A DNA stretch of 64,000 bases from Gammaproteobacteria bacterium (GTDB taxonomy: Bacteria > Pseudomonadota > Gammaproteobacteria > SZUA-229). Made by a program: the position numbers and the translations under genes. This document shows positions 21,473 to 33,101 of the stretch, one piece after another; positions within the stretch are counted from its first letter, which is position 1; the number at the start of each line of letters is the position of its first letter. The notes beneath the pieces were generated by a model. The model was not told the DNA's origin. It saw nothing but the letters and a program-made list of their open reading frames with translations, and made no database searches. The stretch spans positions 56,158 to 120,157 of the forward strand of contig JAOULX010000010.1 in assembly GCA_029881795.1 (NCBI GenBank), written 5' to 3'.

Positions 21473-22159
21473 TTAACTAAAGCAACGTTGCGCCAGATCG
21501 AGCACTTTGGCTTCGACTTCAGCAACCGATAAAGCAGTGGTGTCAATAATGACAGCATCTTCGGCAGGCTTAAGTGGCGCCACTTTGCGATTAGAATCAC
21601 GCTCATCTCTCGCCGTCAAGTCGGCTACGAGGTCGCGGATATTAACATCAATACCCTTCTCTTTCAACTGCTTAAATCGCCGTTCAGCCCTTTCTTCCGG
21701 GCTGGCTGTTAAATAGATCTTTAATGGCGCATTCGGAAACACCACCGTACCCATATCACGGCCATCGGCAATCAAACCGGCCTGATTAGCCAGTGAACGC
21801 TGTTTTTCTAATAAAGCAGCCCGCACACCCTCTACTGCTGCGACTTTTGAAGCCATATTGCCGGTTTGTTCCTCGCGGATTTTGTCACTCACATCTTGAT
21901 CACGTAGAAAATAGCGCAGACCCTCTGCGCCGCTTTGAAAACGCACATCAAGATTAAGTGCGGTTTCCTCAAGACCAACATAATCATCTTCTGCTGTGCC
22001 ATCATCCATCGCGGCACAGGCGGTTAACCGGTACAGCGCTCCGCTATCGAGTACCGGCCAGCCAAGCTTATGCGACAATAACAGACAAATTGTGCCTTTA
22101 CCGACCCCACTGGGGCCATCAACAGTAATGAGTTTTTCTACAGTTTTATGTTCAGACAT
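21473..22159 (-). CDS. cmk: Cytidylate kinase
   Basis: [34 protein letters not shown]...[22 protein letters not shown]. Confidence 0.97.
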   Translation of the reverse strand: MSEHKTVEKLITVDGPSGVGKGTICLLLSHKLGWPVLDSGALYRLTACAAMDDGTAEDDYVGLEETALNLDVRFQSGAEGLRYFLRDQDVSDKIREEQTGNMASKVAAVEGVRAALLEKQRSLANQAGLIADGRDMGTVVFPNAPLKIYLTASPEERAERRFKQLKEKGIDVNIRDLVADLTARDERDSNRKVAPLKPAEDAVIIDTTALSVAEVEAKVLDLAQRCFS

Positions 22160-22160
22160 A

Positions 22161-23468
22161 TTAAGTATTCGTTTTTAAATGCAGCCCAACCTGATTGGCT
22201 AGCTCTACAAATGTGGGAAATGATGTGTTGACGTTATCACAATCATCGATCACGATCTCGCCTTGTGCCGCTAAAGAAGCCACACTGAATGCCATCGCAA
22301 TGCGGTGATCATCATGACTGTTTACTGTACCTGACTTGATCGGCCCCGGGTTGATGATCATACCGTCTTCAGTTGCCGTCGCGTCAACACCTAATGCCTG
22401 CAGACCATCAGCCATAACCTGAATCCGGTCACTTTCTTTAACGCGCAATTCATGCGCACCGGTAACCACGGTCTGGCCTTGTGCGCAGGCAGCCGCTACA
22501 AATAACACCGGGAACTCGTCAATAGCCAGCGGCACCAGCTCCTCAGGAACTCGGATACCTTTTAACTGGCTGCTGCGAACACGCACATCAGCCACTGGCT
22601 CACCGCCAACTTCGTGAGGGTTTTGCAGTGTGATATCAGCCCCCATCAGTTTGAGAATATCGATCACGCCGGTTCGGGTTGGGTTGATACCGACATGTTT
22701 TATCAAAATATCGGCTTCTTTTGCAATCGCACCCATCACCATAAAAAATGCAGCTGATGATATATCCGACGGCACATCGATATCACAGGCGGTTAATTTA
22801 CCACCACCTTGCAGACTCATGGTATGACCTGAGGTTTTAACCGGATAACCAAAAGCTGTCAGCATGCGCTCGGTATGATCACGAGTCGGTGCCGGCTCGG
22901 TCACCGAGGTCTCACCCTGAGCATACATACCTGCCAGCAACAGACAGGACTTGACCTGCGCACTGGCCATAGGCATATCATAATGAATACCCTTCATTGC
23001 ACTGCCACCGTGAATTTTTAAAGGCGGGCAGCCGCCTTCTGCCGTATCAACTAGGACTCCCATTAAAGCCAATGGATCTGTTACTCGTTTCATCGGACGT
23101 TTACTTAAGGAACGATCACCGACTAATTCCAGATCAAATGCCTGCCCGGATAACAAACCAGATAACAGCCGCATTGAAGTACCGGAGTTACCCATATCCA
23201 GAGCCACATCCGGTTTTTTCAAACCGTTCATACCGACTCCGTGAATCGTAACCTTGCCATTAACAGGGCCTTCAATCTGCACACCCATAGCCTGAAAAGC
23301 ACGCAGCGTATTAAGACTGTCTTCGCCTTCTAAAAAACCCGTGACCCGAGTCGTGCCTTCGGCCAGAGAGCCGAACATGATCGATCGGTGCGATATTGAT
23401 TTATCACCCGGTACGCGTATTTCGCCGGAGATTTTACTGGCGGGTTGTAACTTGAACTGCAAGCTCAT
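22161..23468 (-). CDS. aroA: 3-phosphoshikimate 1-carboxyvinyltransferase (EPSP synthase)
   Basis: ISGEIRVPGDKSISHRSIMFGSLAEG...DMGNSGTSMRLLSG...DEFPVLFVAAA...DDHRIAMAFSVA. Confidence 0.97.
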   Translation of the reverse strand: MSLQFKLQPASKISGEIRVPGDKSISHRSIMFGSLAEGTTRVTGFLEGEDSLNTLRAFQAMGVQIEGPVNGKVTIHGVGMNGLKKPDVALDMGNSGTSMRLLSGLLSGQAFDLELVGDRSLSKRPMKRVTDPLALMGVLVDTAEGGCPPLKIHGGSAMKGIHYDMPMASAQVKSCLLLAGMYAQGETSVTEPAPTRDHTERMLTAFGYPVKTSGHTMSLQGGGKLTACDIDVPSDISSAAFFMVMGAIAKEADILIKHVGINPTRTGVIDILKLMGADITLQNPHEVGGEPVADVRVRSSQLKGIRVPEELVPLAIDEFPVLFVAAACAQGQTVVTGAHELRVKESDRIQVMADGLQALGVDATATEDGMIINPGPIKSGTVNSHDDHRIAMAFSVASLAAQGEIVIDDCDNVNTSFPTFVELANQVGLHLKTNT

Positions 23469-23517
23469 GCTATAAAAACCTTATATGTCATACTGTCAAT
23501 TATCTATTATTGACTGG

Positions 23518-24375
23518 CTAGAATTTGAATTTGTCGCGTGAGGTTTTGGCCGACTGGAAATAGGACAATAACCGCTCGCCATCCTCGTTAGATAATGCAT
23601 CCTTTAATCTGTCGAGCTCCGACTGATACCCGGTTAAGCTGTCGAGTAAAGCGGCTTTATTCGACAAACAAATATCACGCCACATCACCGGATCACTGGA
23701 GGCAATCCGGGTGAAGTCACGAAAACCACCGGCCGCATAACGAAAGTAACTTTCTGAATTATTGCTTTCAAACAGACAGTTAACCAGACCAAAAGCCAGC
23801 AGATGCGGCAAATGACTGGTACCGGCCAGAATATCGTCATGCAGTGCTGCGGGCATTGATTCTACTTCAGCACCAGCGGCCCGCCACATTTCAGTGACTT
23901 TATCAGACGCTGCCTGACGAGTTTCAGGCATTGGTGTAATAATAACTCTGCGATCATGATAAAGCTCGGCAAACGCCGCTTCAACACCGCTTTGCTCAGT
24001 ACCGGCAATCGGGTGACCAGGCACAAACTGAGACAAAGACTGCGCCAGATATTCTCTGGCATCATTAATCACACTGCTCTTGGCGCTGCCACCATCAGTC
24101 ACGATCGCACCGGGTTTTAGCTTGCCATCTATTTGCTTAAACACTGCGGCCATAGCACCTGTCGGTACAGCCACAAAGATCACGTCTGCAGTGGCTACTG
24201 CGGCAGCGATATCGGTATCAAAACTGTCAATAACACCCAAATCTTTTGCCAGCTGTAATCTATCTGCATGCCGGCCTGCGCCAATAATTTCATCACAGTA
24301 AGCAGCACGACGCAAAGCCAGCGCCAGTGAGCCGCCGATTAAACCAACACCGATCACACAAAGTTTTTTAATCAT
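23518..24375 (-). CDS. tyrA: Prephenate dehydrogenase / arogenate dehydrogenase family
   Basis: IKKLCVIGVGLIGGSLALALRR...FVPGHPIAGTEQSGVEAAFAELYHDRRVIITP; between hisC and aroA. MIKKL start at 24375. Confidence 0.92.
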   Translation of the reverse strand: MIKKLCVIGVGLIGGSLALALRRAAYCDEIIGAGRHADRLQLAKDLGVIDSFDTDIAAAVATADVIFVAVPTGAMAAVFKQIDGKLKPGAIVTDGGSAKSSVINDAREYLAQSLSQFVPGHPIAGTEQSGVEAAFAELYHDRRVIITPMPETRQAASDKVTEMWRAAGAEVESMPAALHDDILAGTSHLPHLLAFGLVNCLFESNNSESYFRYAAGGFRDFTRIASSDPVMWRDICLSNKAALLDSLTGYQSELDRLKDALSNEDGERLLSYFQSAKTSRDKFKF

Positions 24376-25498
24376 CCGATGAACCATTCAGCACGCTATC
24401 GAGTGCCAGTAAAACACGTTCATTTTGTTGCTGACTGCCTACCGTAATACGCAGATGATTAGGTAAACCATAATTAGCAATCGGCCTAACTATCACCCCC
24501 CGATGTAACAGCGCATCATAAACCGCTGCCGCAGGCTGCTTCATATCCACGCTAATAAAATTACCGATTGATGGGATATAGTTTAAATCCATTTCATCAA
24601 GGCCAATGATTAGCTGCTTCAGCCCCTGTGTGTTAATCATAACACTTTGTGCCACATGCATCGGGTCATCGAGTGCAGCACAGGCCGCAACCTGAGCCAT
24701 GCTGTTCACATTAAACGGTTGTCGGACGCGGTTTAAGAGCTCGGCAATTTCAGGATTTGAAAGCGCATAACCAACCCGTAAACCGGCCAGTGCGTGGATT
24801 TTAGAAAAGGTTCTGGTAATGATTAAATTTGGAAACAAGGCCAGCCATTTAACCGAGTCGGGTTTCAGACTGTCGGGCATGTATTCGAAATACGCCTCAT
24901 CCAGAACCACCACAATCTCTGGATTTACTTTTGCTAAAAAATCCTGCAACGCAGCCGGTTCAAACCAGGTTCCGGTCGGGTTATTCGGATTGGCCAGAAA
25001 AATAACCCGGGTCTGATGATCGACAGCATTTAAAAGGGCATCCAGATCATGGCCATAGGGCATCCGCTCGTGCTCGACTGGATAGGCTTTTGCAACACAG
25101 GCTTTCGCACCTGTTGCCTGTACAACAATCGGGTACACGGCGAAGGCGTATTCAGAAAATACAGCCGAGGTTTGCTGATTTAAAAAGGTGCGCGCAATTA
25201 ATTCCAGTACATCGTTAGAACCATTACCCAGCGTCACCTGCTCCACCGTTAGATGGTGTTCCTGAGCCAGCCTGGATCTGAGTTTATAGGCACTACCATC
25301 GGGATAAAAATGCAGTCCGGGCAGTTCGTTTATCAGTGCTTTTTGCACGGACTTGGAAGGCCCCAACGGATTTTCATTGGATGCAAGTTTTAGTGAACCG
25401 CTGATACCTAATTCACGCTCAAGTTCTTCAACAGGTTTGCCGGGGACATAAGGCGTCAATCCTTGCACGCCTGTGACGGCCAGTTCTTTATAAGACAT
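24368..25498 (-). CDS. hisC: Histidinol-phosphate aminotransferase
   Basis: LKLASNENPLGPSKSV...LGNGSNDVLELIARTFL...NPNNPTGTW...TRTFSKIHALAGLRVGYA. Confidence 0.94.
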   Translation of the reverse strand: MSYKELAVTGVQGLTPYVPGKPVEELERELGISGSLKLASNENPLGPSKSVQKALINELPGLHFYPDGSAYKLRSRLAQEHHLTVEQVTLGNGSNDVLELIARTFLNQQTSAVFSEYAFAVYPIVVQATGAKACVAKAYPVEHERMPYGHDLDALLNAVDHQTRVIFLANPNNPTGTWFEPAALQDFLAKVNPEIVVVLDEAYFEYMPDSLKPDSVKWLALFPNLIITRTFSKIHALAGLRVGYALSNPEIAELLNRVRQPFNVNSMAQVAACAALDDPMHVAQSVMINTQGLKQLIIGLDEMDLNYIPSIGNFISVDMKQPAAAVYDALLHRGVIVRPIANYGLPNHLRITVGSQQQNERVLLALDSVLNGSSDD

Positions 25499-25527
25499 GG
25501 TAATAGTAAAGTGTCATCGTGATTTAT

Positions 25528-26613
25528 TTAAAGGACGGCGACCGGATATGAACCCAGCACTTTTAGCATTGCCGATTTGTGTTCAAGATCAGATATGGCT
25601 GCTGCAACATTCGCATCATCACGGTGACCTTGGATATCAATAAAAAAAACATACTCCCAGACGCCGCTGCTGTGAGCGGGGCGGGATTCTATTTTACTCA
25701 TACTGATACCGCGCTCTGCAAATGAACTTAATAAGTCATGCAAAGCACCGGCTTTATTATGCAACAACACCAGCAACGAAGTTTTGTCATCCCCACTGGC
25801 AGGCACACTGTGTTTACCGAGCACGACAAAACGCGTGGTATTATCAACCCGGTCTTCAATGTGCTGATTTAGCACCGGCACTGCATATAAGTCAGCAGCA
25901 ACCTGGCCGGCTATTGCCGCTGCACTGCTGTCATCTTTTAACAGGGTAACGGCATGACTGTTACTGCTGACAGCAATCGTTTCTACCGCCGGCAGATGTT
26001 TAGTTAACCAGTTTCGACATTGAGCCAGCGATTGCTGATGTGAATAAACTTTAGTAACGGCAGACAGTTCAGTGCAATGACTGATTAAATTATGATGAAT
26101 GGGTAAATCCACTTCACCACAAATAACCAGAGAAGACTGTAACAACATATCCAGTGTATGACTAATAACACCTTCGGTTGAATTCTCAATCGGCACAATA
26201 CCAAAGTCGGCATTACCGGCTTCTACTTCACGAAAAACGTCATCAATCTGAGCCGCTGGCAGGCCTTTTATTGAAGCACCAAAATGTTTCAGTGCTCCCA
26301 TATGAGTGTATGAACCGCCAGGTCCCAGATAAGCGACGTTAAGCGGTTGCTCCAGCGCCAGACAGGCAGCCATAATCTCCCTGAACAGACGGGCCATTTC
26401 ATTTTCATCCAACGGCCCGCTATTGCGTTCTTTGACAGCACGTAACACCTGAGCCTCGCGCTCCGGACGGTAAAACAAAGCAGCCTCACCGGCTCGCATT
26501 TTTACTTCTGCGACTTGTTGCGCACATTTTGCACGCTCGGAAATTAACTGCTGAATCTGCTGATCGAGATCATCAATTTTAATCCGTATTTTATTTAAGT
26601 CCTGTTCTGACAT
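25528..26613 (-). CDS. pheA: Bifunctional chorismate mutase / prephenate dehydratase
   Basis: N-terminal chorismate mutase (IRIKIDDLDQQIQQLISERAKCAQQVAEVK), PDT domain (VAYLGPGGSYTHMGALKHFG; IVPIENSTEGVI), C-terminal ACT (SKIESRPAHSSGVWEYVFFIDIQGH). Confidence 0.96.
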   Translation of the reverse strand: MSEQDLNKIRIKIDDLDQQIQQLISERAKCAQQVAEVKMRAGEAALFYRPEREAQVLRAVKERNSGPLDENEMARLFREIMAACLALEQPLNVAYLGPGGSYTHMGALKHFGASIKGLPAAQIDDVFREVEAGNADFGIVPIENSTEGVISHTLDMLLQSSLVICGEVDLPIHHNLISHCTELSAVTKVYSHQQSLAQCRNWLTKHLPAVETIAVSSNSHAVTLLKDDSSAAAIAGQVAADLYAVPVLNQHIEDRVDNTTRFVVLGKHSVPASGDDKTSLLVLLHNKAGALHDLLSSFAERGISMSKIESRPAHSSGVWEYVFFIDIQGHRDDANVAAAISDLEHKSAMLKVLGSYPVAVL

Positions 26614-26633
26614 TGTTATTTAATTTGTATACC

Positions 26634-27797
26634 TCAGAGAGCCCGGACACTCAGGACACCATCTACATCAGATAAATTCTGCAGACTATCAGCCGACAAA
26701 GGTGATTCAACATCAATTAATGTATAAGCCAGATCAGCACGTGAATCATTAATCATGTGCAAAATATTAACACTGGCCTCACCGAGCACATGTGATATCT
26801 GTGCCACCATATCAGGACGATTGAGGTTAGCAATAGCCAGCCTGTGCTCGCTTTTACGAGACAGCTTCACATCCGGAAAGTTAACTGCATTTTTTATATG
26901 ACCGTTTTGTAAAAAATCTTTTAACTGATCGGCAATCATAATCGCACAGTTATCTTCTGCCTCATTGGTAGATGCACCAAGATGAGGTAAAGTGTAAACC
27001 CGCTTTTTACCCTGTAATTTTGGCGATGGAAAATCTGACACATAGGCCCCAACTTTACCGGACTCAATGCCAGCCAGAACCGCATCATCATCAACTATAC
27101 CGTCTCGGGCGAAGTTCATGACCACCACCCCATTTTTCATCGTCTTAAGACGTGAAGCATTCAGTAAGTTTTTGGTCGATTCAATTAATGGCACATGAAA
27201 CGTCACAAAGTCACATTCATTGAGAAGCGCTTCTGCACTCTCCATTTCTTTAACATCAGCTGATAACTGCCAGGCTCTCTTAATTGTAATGGTCGGATCG
27301 AAACCGATTACATTCATACCAAGAGCAACAGCAGCATTGGCTACTTCAACGCCGATTGCCCCCAGGCCAATCACTCCCAGCGTACGACCAGGCAGTTCGA
27401 ACCCAACATATTGTTTTTTGCCAGCTTCAACCGCTTTACTGACTTCAGCATCTGTGCCCTGCAAATTTTCTGAATATTGCCAGGCATCACAGATATTTCG
27501 CGCCGCCATTAACATACCGACAATAACCAACTCTTTAACCGCATTAGCATTTGCGCCCGGTGCATTAAATACCACAACACCGCGCTCACTCATTTTATCA
27601 ACCGGAATATTATTAACACCTGCACCGGCACGACCAATCGCGCGCACAGAATCAGCAATTGGTTCATCATGCAGCTTTGCTGAACGCAACATTATAGCGT
27701 CCGGCTGATCAATACTCTCCCCTACAGTGTATTGATCTGTCGGCAAGCGCGACAAACCTTTATCTGAAATATTGTTATAGGTTTTAATTTTATACAT
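26634..27797 (-). CDS. serA: D-3-phosphoglycerate dehydrogenase, ACT-containing short form
   Basis: GRAGAGVNNIPVDKMSERGVVVFNAPGANANAVKELV...LGVIGLGAIGVEVANAA...C-terminal ACT-like region. Confidence 0.9.
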   Translation of the reverse strand: MYKIKTYNNISDKGLSRLPTDQYTVGESIDQPDAIMLRSAKLHDEPIADSVRAIGRAGAGVNNIPVDKMSERGVVVFNAPGANANAVKELVIVGMLMAARNICDAWQYSENLQGTDAEVSKAVEAGKKQYVGFELPGRTLGVIGLGAIGVEVANAAVALGMNVIGFDPTITIKRAWQLSADVKEMESAEALLNECDFVTFHVPLIESTKNLLNASRLKTMKNGVVVMNFARDGIVDDDAVLAGIESGKVGAYVSDFPSPKLQGKKRVYTLPHLGASTNEAEDNCAIMIADQLKDFLQNGHIKNAVNFPDVKLSRKSEHRLAIANLNRPDMVAQISHVLGEASVNILHMINDSRADLAYTLIDVESPLSADSLQNLSDVDGVLSVRAL

Positions 27798-27829
27798 TTT
27801 TTAACCTTATAGCCCTTATCGTTTACCAA

Positions 27830-28909
27830 TCAGGCATTGTTTTTTTCAAAATCCGCCATAAAATCGACCAGCGCATCAACTCCCGCTTCCGGCATGGCAT
27901 TGTAAATACTGGCACGCATTCCGCCTAAAGAGCGGTGACCTTTTAAAGTCGTTAAACCGTTATCAGCTGCTTTTTCTATAAAGAGTTTATCGAGGCTGTC
28001 ATCGGCTAATATAAACGGCACATTCATCCATGAACGGTATTTTTTATCAATCGGATTACTGTAAAAATCCGAACTGTCAATTGCGCTATAAAGCTTTTCG
28101 GCTTTACGTTGATTGATTTTCTGAATAGCGCCGATGCCTCCGTTATCTTTTAGCCATTTAAAAACAAGACCGGACAAATACCAGCTGTTGGTAGGCGGGG
28201 TGTTATACATTGAATCATTATCGGCATGTATTTTATAGTCAAACATAACTGGCATTCCGTCCATGACATGACCAATCAGGTCGTCACGAATAATAACCAG
28301 CGTTAAGCCTGCCGGGCCTATGTTTTTCTGAGCACCCGCATAGATTACACCAAATTTACTGACATCAATTTCGCGTGACAAAATGGTAGATGACATGTCT
28401 GCCACTAAGGGCTTATCTGTTTGTGGAACCGAGTCAAACTCAAGACCCACAATGGTTTCATTCGGCGTGTAATGCACATAAGCGGCATCATCACTGAAAC
28501 GCCATTCCGATGAATCTGCAATGGTTGTGAATTTGCTGTCCGAATTATCGGTAACAATGTTTACATCACAAAAACGACGGGCTTCAGACACGGCTTTTTT
28601 TGACCACTGGCCGGTCAGTAAATAATCAGCTTTTTTAGCACCGTTCAACAGATTTGCCGGCACCATTGAAAACTGGCTGCTGGCACCGCCTTGTAAAAAA
28701 AGTACTTTATAATTTGCAGGAATCGCCATAATTTCACGCAAATCCGCCTCAGCCTGTTCAGCCACAGCAATATATTCTTTGCTGCGATGACTTAATTCCA
28801 TCACCGATGAACCAGTTCCTGCAAAATCCAGCAGTTCTTCTTGTGCTTGTTTTAAAACAGCCTCCGGTAACATAGCTGGACCGGCACTAAAGTTATAAAC
28901 GCGACTCAC
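27830..28909 (-). CDS. serC: Phosphoserine aminotransferase
   Basis: [43 protein letters not shown]...[22 protein letters not shown]. Confidence 0.97.
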   Translation of the reverse strand: MSRVYNFSAGPAMLPEAVLKQAQEELLDFAGTGSSVMELSHRSKEYIAVAEQAEADLREIMAIPANYKVLFLQGGASSQFSMVPANLLNGAKKADYLLTGQWSKKAVSEARRFCDVNIVTDNSDSKFTTIADSSEWRFSDDAAYVHYTPNETIVGLEFDSVPQTDKPLVADMSSTILSREIDVSKFGVIYAGAQKNIGPAGLTLVIIRDDLIGHVMDGMPVMFDYKIHADNDSMYNTPPTNSWYLSGLVFKWLKDNGGIGAIQKINQRKAEKLYSAIDSSDFYSNPIDKKYRSWMNVPFILADDSLDKLFIEKAADNGLTTLKGHRSLGGMRASIYNAMPEAGVDALVDFMADFEKNNA

Positions 28910-28950
28910 ACTTCACCCCATCGATAGAATTAAATTATAAATAGTTATAG

Positions 28951-31599
28951 TTAGTCTTCAGCAGAAGCCGAATCATCGGAATCGGCTTCACCTGCAGCCA
29001 AATCATCAGAACTTGCTTCAACAATCCCGGCTGCATCTGCCGTTTCGTCTTCAGCGCCCTCACCTTCAATAGACAGGTTTTCAATACGCTCAATTTCAAC
29101 CAGTTTTTCATCTTCACCCAGACGAATTAAACGTACACCCTGTGTGTTTCTGCTGGTAATGGAGACACCACTGGATTCGGTACGCACCAGTGTTCCACAA
29201 TCCGAGATCAGCATGATCTGATCTTCATCGCTTACCTGAACTGCACCGACTACCGCACCATTACGCTCACTGGTCTGAATAGAAATCACACCCTGACCAC
29301 CACGACCCTGTAATGAATACTGATCTAATTCGGTGCGCTTACCGTATCCAAATTCCGTAGCGGTTAAGATATAACCCTCTTCTTTGGCAACAATCATGCT
29401 GATAACTTTATTGCCAGGCGGCAGCTTCATACCACGCACACCGGCAGCTGTACGCCCCATCGCACGCACATCAGTTTCTGAGAAACGGATGGACTTGCCG
29501 GAATCGGCAAACAACATGATCTGTGACGAACCGTCAGTAATAGCGACATCTACCAGAGTGTCATCATCACGCAGATCAACGGCAATAATGCCGCCATTTC
29601 TTGGCCGCGAGAAATCCATTAATGATGTTTTCTTCACGGTAGCATTACTGGTCGCCATAAAGATGTAATGTTTGTCGTCGTATTCACGTACCGGTAATAC
29701 CGCATTAATACGCTCATTGTCTTCTAGCGGCAACAGATTCACAATCGGTTTGCCACGTGAACCTCGGCTGGCTATCGGTAACTCGTAAACTTTAATCCAG
29801 TAGACTTTTCCGCGATTAGAGAAACACAATAATGTGTCATGAGTATTGGCCACAAATAACTTATCAATGAAGTCTTCATCCTTCATTTTGGTCGCTGTTT
29901 TACCGCGACCACCACGACGCTGAGTTGCGTATTCAGTCAGCGGCTGGGCCTTGACATAACCTTCATGAGACATGGTAACAACCACATCTTCTTCTGTTAT
30001 CAGATCTTCCAGCGTCAGATCGAGTCGGTTCTGAATAATTTCACTGCGACGCTGATCACCGTATTTTTCGACGACTTCAGCCAGCTCTTCACGAATAACT
30101 TCTAATAAGCGTTCCGGGTTAGACAAAATTTCAAGCAGCTCATGGACCAGTTCAAGCAAGGCTTTGAACTCGTCAATAATTTTATCCTGTTCCAGCCCGG
30201 TCAGGCGATGTAAACGCAGATCCAGAATTGCCTGCGCCTGGGTTTCGGAAAGGCGATAGCCATCTTTCAACAAACCCAGCTCAGCACTTAAATCTTCAGG
30301 CCGGGTCGCATCCGCACCGGCACGGCTTAGCATGTCACTGATGGCACCGGGTGCCCAGACACTGTCGACCAGTTTCTGTTTGGCTTCAGCTGGGTTAGCA
30401 GCAGTCCGTATCAGCTCTATTACATCATCGATATTGGCCAACGCGATTGCCAGACCTTCCAGCACATGCGCACGGTCGCGGGCTTTTCTTAAATCAAAAA
30501 TAGTTCGACGGGTAACCACTTCACGACGATGCCGAATAAAGGCATCAAGAATTTCTTTCAGGTTTAATAGCTTGGGCTGACCATCGACCAAAGCCACCAT
30601 ATTAATACCGAAGACACATTGCAGCTGCGTTTGCGAATACAGATTATTGAGGATAACTTCGCCGACTTCACCACGACGCAGTTCAATCACAATTCGCATA
30701 CCGTCTTTGTCAGACTCGTCACGAAGCTCGGTGATACCTTCAATCTTTTTATCTTTTACCAGTTCCGCAATTTTTTCAATTAAGCGGGCTTTATTAACCT
30801 GATAAGGAATTTCGTGTACCAGTATGGTTTGCTTGCCATTAGTCTCATTGGTTTCTATCGTGCATCGGGCACGCATAACCATGCGACCACGCCCGGTATG
30901 ATAGGCATCACGAATCCCTTTGACGCCATTGATAAAACCAGCAGTCGGCAAATCCGGTGCCGGTATGTACTGCATCAGCTCATCTATCGTTAGGTCGGGG
31001 TTATCGACCAACGCAACACAGGCACTCACCACTTCATTGATATTATGTGGCGGAATATTGGTGGCCATACCGACCGCAATACCGGATGAACCATTGATTA
31101 ACAGACCCGGTAAGCGACTTGGAAAAACCGTTGGCTCAGATTCTGAACCGTCATAGTTTTCGATAAAATCTACGGTTTCTTTATCCAGATCGGCCAGCAT
31201 TTCATGCGCAATTTTTGCCATCCGCACTTCGGTATAACGCATAGCCGCAGGTGCATCACCATCAACCGAACCGAAGTTACCCTGCCCATCGACCAGCATA
31301 TAGCGCAGGGAAAAAGGCTGTGCCATACGTACGATGGTGTCATAAACCGCTGTATCACCGTGAGGGTGGTATTTACCGATAACATCACCGACCACACGTG
31401 CTGATTTTTTGTAGGCCTTGTTCCAGTCATTACCGAGCACATTCATCGCGTATAAGACACGCCGGTGAACTGGTTTTAATCCGTCTCTAACATCAGGAAG
31501 CGCCCTGCCTACAATGACACTCATCGCATAGTCCAGATAGGACTGACGCATTTCATCTTCTAGATTTACTGGAACTATTTCTTTGGCGAAATCAGCCAT
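28951..31599 (-). CDS. gyrA: DNA gyrase subunit A
   Basis: [34 protein letters not shown]...[19 protein letters not shown]; gyrase beta-pinwheel and acidic C-terminal tail. Confidence 0.98.
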   Translation of the reverse strand: MADFAKEIVPVNLEDEMRQSYLDYAMSVIVGRALPDVRDGLKPVHRRVLYAMNVLGNDWNKAYKKSARVVGDVIGKYHPHGDTAVYDTIVRMAQPFSLRYMLVDGQGNFGSVDGDAPAAMRYTEVRMAKIAHEMLADLDKETVDFIENYDGSESEPTVFPSRLPGLLINGSSGIAVGMATNIPPHNINEVVSACVALVDNPDLTIDELMQYIPAPDLPTAGFINGVKGIRDAYHTGRGRMVMRARCTIETNETNGKQTILVHEIPYQVNKARLIEKIAELVKDKKIEGITELRDESDKDGMRIVIELRRGEVGEVILNNLYSQTQLQCVFGINMVALVDGQPKLLNLKEILDAFIRHRREVVTRRTIFDLRKARDRAHVLEGLAIALANIDDVIELIRTAANPAEAKQKLVDSVWAPGAISDMLSRAGADATRPEDLSAELGLLKDGYRLSETQAQAILDLRLHRLTGLEQDKIIDEFKALLELVHELLEILSNPERLLEVIREELAEVVEKYGDQRRSEIIQNRLDLTLEDLITEEDVVVTMSHEGYVKAQPLTEYATQRRGGRGKTATKMKDEDFIDKLFVANTHDTLLCFSNRGKVYWIKVYELPIASRGSRGKPIVNLLPLEDNERINAVLPVREYDDKHYIFMATSNATVKKTSLMDFSRPRNGGIIAVDLRDDDTLVDVAITDGSSQIMLFADSGKSIRFSETDVRAMGRTAAGVRGMKLPPGNKVISMIVAKEEGYILTATEFGYGKRTELDQYSLQGRGGQGVISIQTSERNGAVVGAVQVSDEDQIMLISDCGTLVRTESSGVSITSRNTQGVRLIRLGEDEKLVEIERIENLSIEGEGAEDETADAAGIVEASSDDLAAGEADSDDSASAED

Positions 31600-31876
31600 A
31601 TTTTGATAACTTCATGTCAAAACAAGTATTTTTAGTGACGGATCTGACTGACTCTGATCAGGCTTTACAGCACAAATGACAGCAGCTAAATATTACCGCT
31701 TTGTATCAAATTCCCAGTCTCGGGCATGCAGCCTTCAACATTCACAGCTTGTTTGTTTTAATTTATGGTTTAGTCAAAAAACTGTCAGAATTCTAACACA
31801 AAACAGGCTCTTTCTGCACTAATAATATATATTATCACCGCCTAATATGTGCCATACAAATCAATAACTTAGCGAC

Positions 31877-32395
31877 TCAAGATGATATTTTCATGGATAA
31901 AAGCCGATGCATGGGATGATTTACATTTTCCGCACTAGCTGAGGACTCAAAGCAATGCCCGATATGCAGACAAAAACCCAGCCATTTGTGAAAAAAACGA
32001 TTCAAATGCCAACGCTCCATGATCGCTGTTTCTGGTATATTTTTAAGACTGAGTTTACCATGATGCAGCTCACCGCTTAAGACCTCAGCCAGTGCCACAT
32101 CGTGATAGACGCGAATTTTTAAATCAGGTTCACGAAACAGGATTTTCTCACGCTCAAAATAATAGCTCAGTGACAATAAGGTAGTAAATTTGCTTTGCTC
32201 CAGAATCTCCAGATGCAGATCCAGACAGCCAAAGACCGTGGAGACCGAGCTTTCTTTTAATCCTGCCAACCCCGGTATGAGTTTTTTTAAACGCAGGTAA
32301 TTATTCTCATACAAATCCATTAATGCCGCAAAAGTTTCTTTACGAACATCGTGACAGGCTTGCAGCTGTGGTGGGATACGATCGCTATTGAGCAT
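31877..32395 (-). CDS. DUF1249 (YqiB-like) protein
   Basis: DLKIRVYHDVALAEVLSGE...MERWHLNRFFHKWLGFCLHIG resembles the YqiB/DUF1249 core. Confidence 0.78.
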   Translation of the reverse strand: MLNSDRIPPQLQACHDVRKETFAALMDLYENNYLRLKKLIPGLAGLKESSVSTVFGCLDLHLEILEQSKFTTLLSLSYYFEREKILFREPDLKIRVYHDVALAEVLSGELHHGKLSLKNIPETAIMERWHLNRFFHKWLGFCLHIGHCFESSASAENVNHPMHRLLSMKISS

Positions 32396-32416
32396 TGCCT
32401 GAGTATAGCATGCTCG

Positions 32417-32956
32417 CTAGAAATCCTGAGTTGTCGATGCGTTTAAGTCTTTTGATTTTAAAACAGTCAGCCTGGCCTTTAATAACCTGAAAGCAGCTTG
32501 ATCCAGACTGTCGTAAGGTAACAGAATCCGTTGTTTGTGACCTCCACTGTTGGTAAAGCACAGAATCACCAACCAGGATGAAAGCAACGAAATCGTACTC
32601 AGCGTGAGTTCACTGACGTCATCATGCTGATCACACAGCTCCCAATCAAAACCGTTTTTCCAGATCATTTTTTTAAACCGAAAACGTTGCCGCCACTGAT
32701 AAAGAAAATGCAATGCAATAAACAGCAGCGCAAATAGCATTAATAGTGGTGTGAGAGCGGTATATAGAACTGAAAAAATCGCTAATACATGAACAACTAT
32801 CAAGTAATGCGTTAGCAATCGAGAACTGACTAAATCAAGCGTTAGTGGACTGTCGAATTCTTTTGACAAACTGAGCGATTTCCTTATCCGATGAATGTAT
32901 CTGACCCAGAAACAATTCCAACAAGGTCTGATCAGGATAATCCAGCAGGCGATCAA
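32417..32956 (-). CDS. YgfX/CptA-like membrane protein (start uncertain; probably downstream of 32956)
   Basis: Two adjacent TM helices and position immediately 3' of sdhE match ygfX. The ORF's upstream extension overlaps sdhE; possible TTG start near 32869. Confidence 0.65.
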   Translation of the reverse strand: MIACWIILIRPCWNCFWVRYIHRIRKSLSLSKEFDSPLTLDLVSSRLLTHYLIVVHVLAIFSVLYTALTPLLMLFALLFIALHFLYQWRQRFRFKKMIWKNGFDWELCDQHDDVSELTLSTISLLSSWLVILCFTNSGGHKQRILLPYDSLDQAAFRLLKARLTVLKSKDLNASTTQDF

Positions 32957-33092
32957 ACACCATCAGCTCATGATTCGTCAGATGCTGAACTTCCTTGTCT
33001 GCAAACGCCAATAACATCAAATCCAGTTCAAGCATGCCACGCCGACAGCGCCAGCGTAACGCAGCAGGCAACAACGCCTGTTGTTCAGCCAT
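32835..33092 (-). CDS. sdhE: Succinate dehydrogenase assembly factor SdhE (YgfY/CptB)
   Basis: LRWRCRRGMLELDLMLLAFADKEVQHLTNHELMVFDRLLDYPDQTLLELFLG contains the RGxxE motif. Confidence 0.92.
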   Translation of the reverse strand: MAEQQALLPAALRWRCRRGMLELDLMLLAFADKEVQHLTNHELMVFDRLLDYPDQTLLELFLGQIHSSDKEIAQFVKRIRQSTNA

Positions 33093-33101
33093 GAGACATT
33101 A

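Noticed and set aside
27220-27708. 162-aa plus-strand ORF antisense to serA
   Set aside because: Lies wholly inside the well-supported serA CDS; low-complexity A/S/T/P-rich product typical of a mirror frame; no recognisable domain.
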